Assembly: GCA_001872985.1 (NCBI GenBank)
Contig: MNYA01000001.1
Span: 1 to 7,152 of the forward strand
Direction: 5' to 3'
DNA length: 7,152 nucleotides
DNA from: a bacterium CG2_30_54_10
Lineage (GTDB): Bacteria > Muiribacteriota > Ozemobacteria > Ozemobacterales > Ozemobacteraceae
The first letter of the stretch is position 1; the number at the start of each line of letters is the position of its first letter. The notes under the pieces are model-generated. The model searched no databases. It was not told where the DNA came from and saw only the letters and a program-made list of their open reading frames with translations. Positions 6,359 through 7,152 of this stretch are shown in pieces. A program made the position numbers and the translations under genes.

Positions 6359-7152
6359 GTGGATATAGACCTCAGCCAGTACATGGGAATGTATATTGAC
6401 GGTTCCCGTGAAAACCTTGACCTCATGGACAAGATGCTTCTTGCCCTGGAAGATGACCCGGCCAATGCGGAAGCGGTGGGCGAGATCTTTCGCGCTGCCC
6501 ACACGCTTAAAGGAATGTCCGCCACCATGGGTTTTGAAAAGGTTGCCCACCTGACCCATGAAATGGAGAACATCCTCGATAAGCTGCGGAACAAGCAACT
6601 TGGCGTTAGTCAGGGAATCATTGATCTGCTGTTCGAAACCTTCGATGTGTTGAGAGTTCTGGTCAACGACAGCATCTCGGCTACCGACTCGAACGTCGAT
6701 CTGGAAGTTATTTCCAAAAAACTCGCGGACGCAGCTTCCCCACCCTCGGAAAGCCCGGTAGCCCAGACATATATTGCATCAGCCATCAAGACAGAAGCCG
6801 TGACGGCAGGGACGGCGGTTTCCGCACCTTGCTCGACTGGGGCAGAGAATCCAAAACTTGCTGACATGGTCATGAATGAGTTTGAAATACAGGTTCTCAC
6901 CGATGCCAAACAGCAAAACGCCAACATCTACTTCATGGAAGTTCACCTGGTAACTGACTGTATCCTCAAAGCCCCTCGCGCATTCATGGTTGCTCGAAAC
7001 CTGGAAGAACTGTCCTGCGACATCATCAAGTCCGTTCCTGAAACCAAAGATCTTGAGGAGGAAAAATTCGATTATTCCTTCAAAATGATCATTCTTTCCC
7101 CGGTTTCGGCGGGCGCCGTGAAATCGGCAATTGAATCCATCTGCGAGATTGA
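6359..7152 (+). CDS. cheA: Chemotaxis histidine kinase CheA, N-terminal part (3' truncated by window edge)
   Basis: From a GTG start the frame stays open for 264 codons to the window end. Residues 1-125 are the P1 phosphotransfer (HPt) domain: it begins like CheA (LSQYMGMYIDGSRENLDLM) and has the phosphorylation motif AAHTLKGMSATMGF with His48 (codon 6500-6502). A variable Ala/Ser/Thr-rich linker follows (about 122-165). Residues about 173-264 resemble the P2 CheY-docking domain of the Bacillus/Thermotoga type, with CILKAPRAFMVARNLEEL and DLEEEKFDYSF. The dimerisation, kinase and CheW-like domains would lie beyond the window. CheA autophosphorylates in receptor arrays and passes phosphate to CheY and CheB. 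The GTG is preferred over ATG at 6383 because of the GGGAG and because it preserves the family N-terminus. Confidence 0.93.
   Translation, partial: MDIDLSQYMGMYIDGSRENLDLMDKMLLALEDDPANAEAVGEIFRAAHTLKGMSATMGFEKVAHLTHEMENILDKLRNKQLGVSQGIIDLLFETFDVLRVLVNDSISATDSNVDLEVISKKLADAASPPSESPVAQTYIASAIKTEAVTAGTAVSAPCSTGAENPKLADMVMNEFEIQVLTDAKQQNANIYFMEVHLVTDCILKAPRAFMVARNLEELSCDIIKSVPETKDLEEEKFDYSFKMIILSPVSAGAVKSAIESICEI

Noticed and set aside
6610..6927. Minus-strand open frame opposite cheA
   Set aside because: The plus-strand frame is clear CheA from P1 to P2; the antisense peptide is Ser/Ala-rich shadow sequence.

Overview
The window is a flagellar-export, flagellar-positioning and chemotaxis segment from a motile bacterium, with every gene on the plus strand. 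It holds the 3' end of flhB (bases 2-505), complete flhA (572-2656), an unnamed 280-residue gene (2672-3514), flhG, also called fleN or ylxH (3514-4470), flhF (4467-5930), a 428-base non-coding stretch, and the 5' part of cheA (from a GTG at 6359 to the window end). Composition looks moderate and even across the genes. I cannot assign a phylum. The gene set fits many lineages, and the intergenic repeats resemble a dispersed family I associate with uncultivated bacteria; that last link is from memory and untested.

Genes from flhA to flhF form a tight block: a 15-base gap, then a 1-base stop/start overlap (TAATG), then a 4-base overlap (ATGA). They are probably co-transcribed and translationally coupled. 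FlhB and FlhA are core parts of the flagellar type III export gate. FlhF (an SRP-type GTPase) and FlhG (a MinD-type ATPase) normally control where and how many flagella are built. CheA is the chemotaxis kinase that ultimately controls motor direction.

The main discovery candidate is the gene at 2672-3514. By eye it aligns along most of its length with the FlhG encoded next to it, nearly without gaps, but it has lost the whole ATPase apparatus: the P-loop lysines are replaced by Asp and Glu, and the Walker B aspartate by Val. Yet its N-terminus carries a textbook DQAxxLR motif, the FlhG segment that activates the FlhF GTPase. The neighbouring FlhG has intact ATPase motifs and a C-terminal amphipathic helix but only a degenerate version of that N-terminal motif. 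The sequence therefore suggests that the two activities of normal FlhG have been split between tandem paralogues: an ATPase or membrane switch (FlhG) and a catalytically dead FlhF activator. The gene order (paralogue, flhG, flhF) also differs from the common flhA-flhF-flhG order.

The gap before cheA contains four copies of a short imperfect repeat. Two form a long inverted repeat, and two share a perfect 19-base core. A possible cheA promoter -10 element lies after them.
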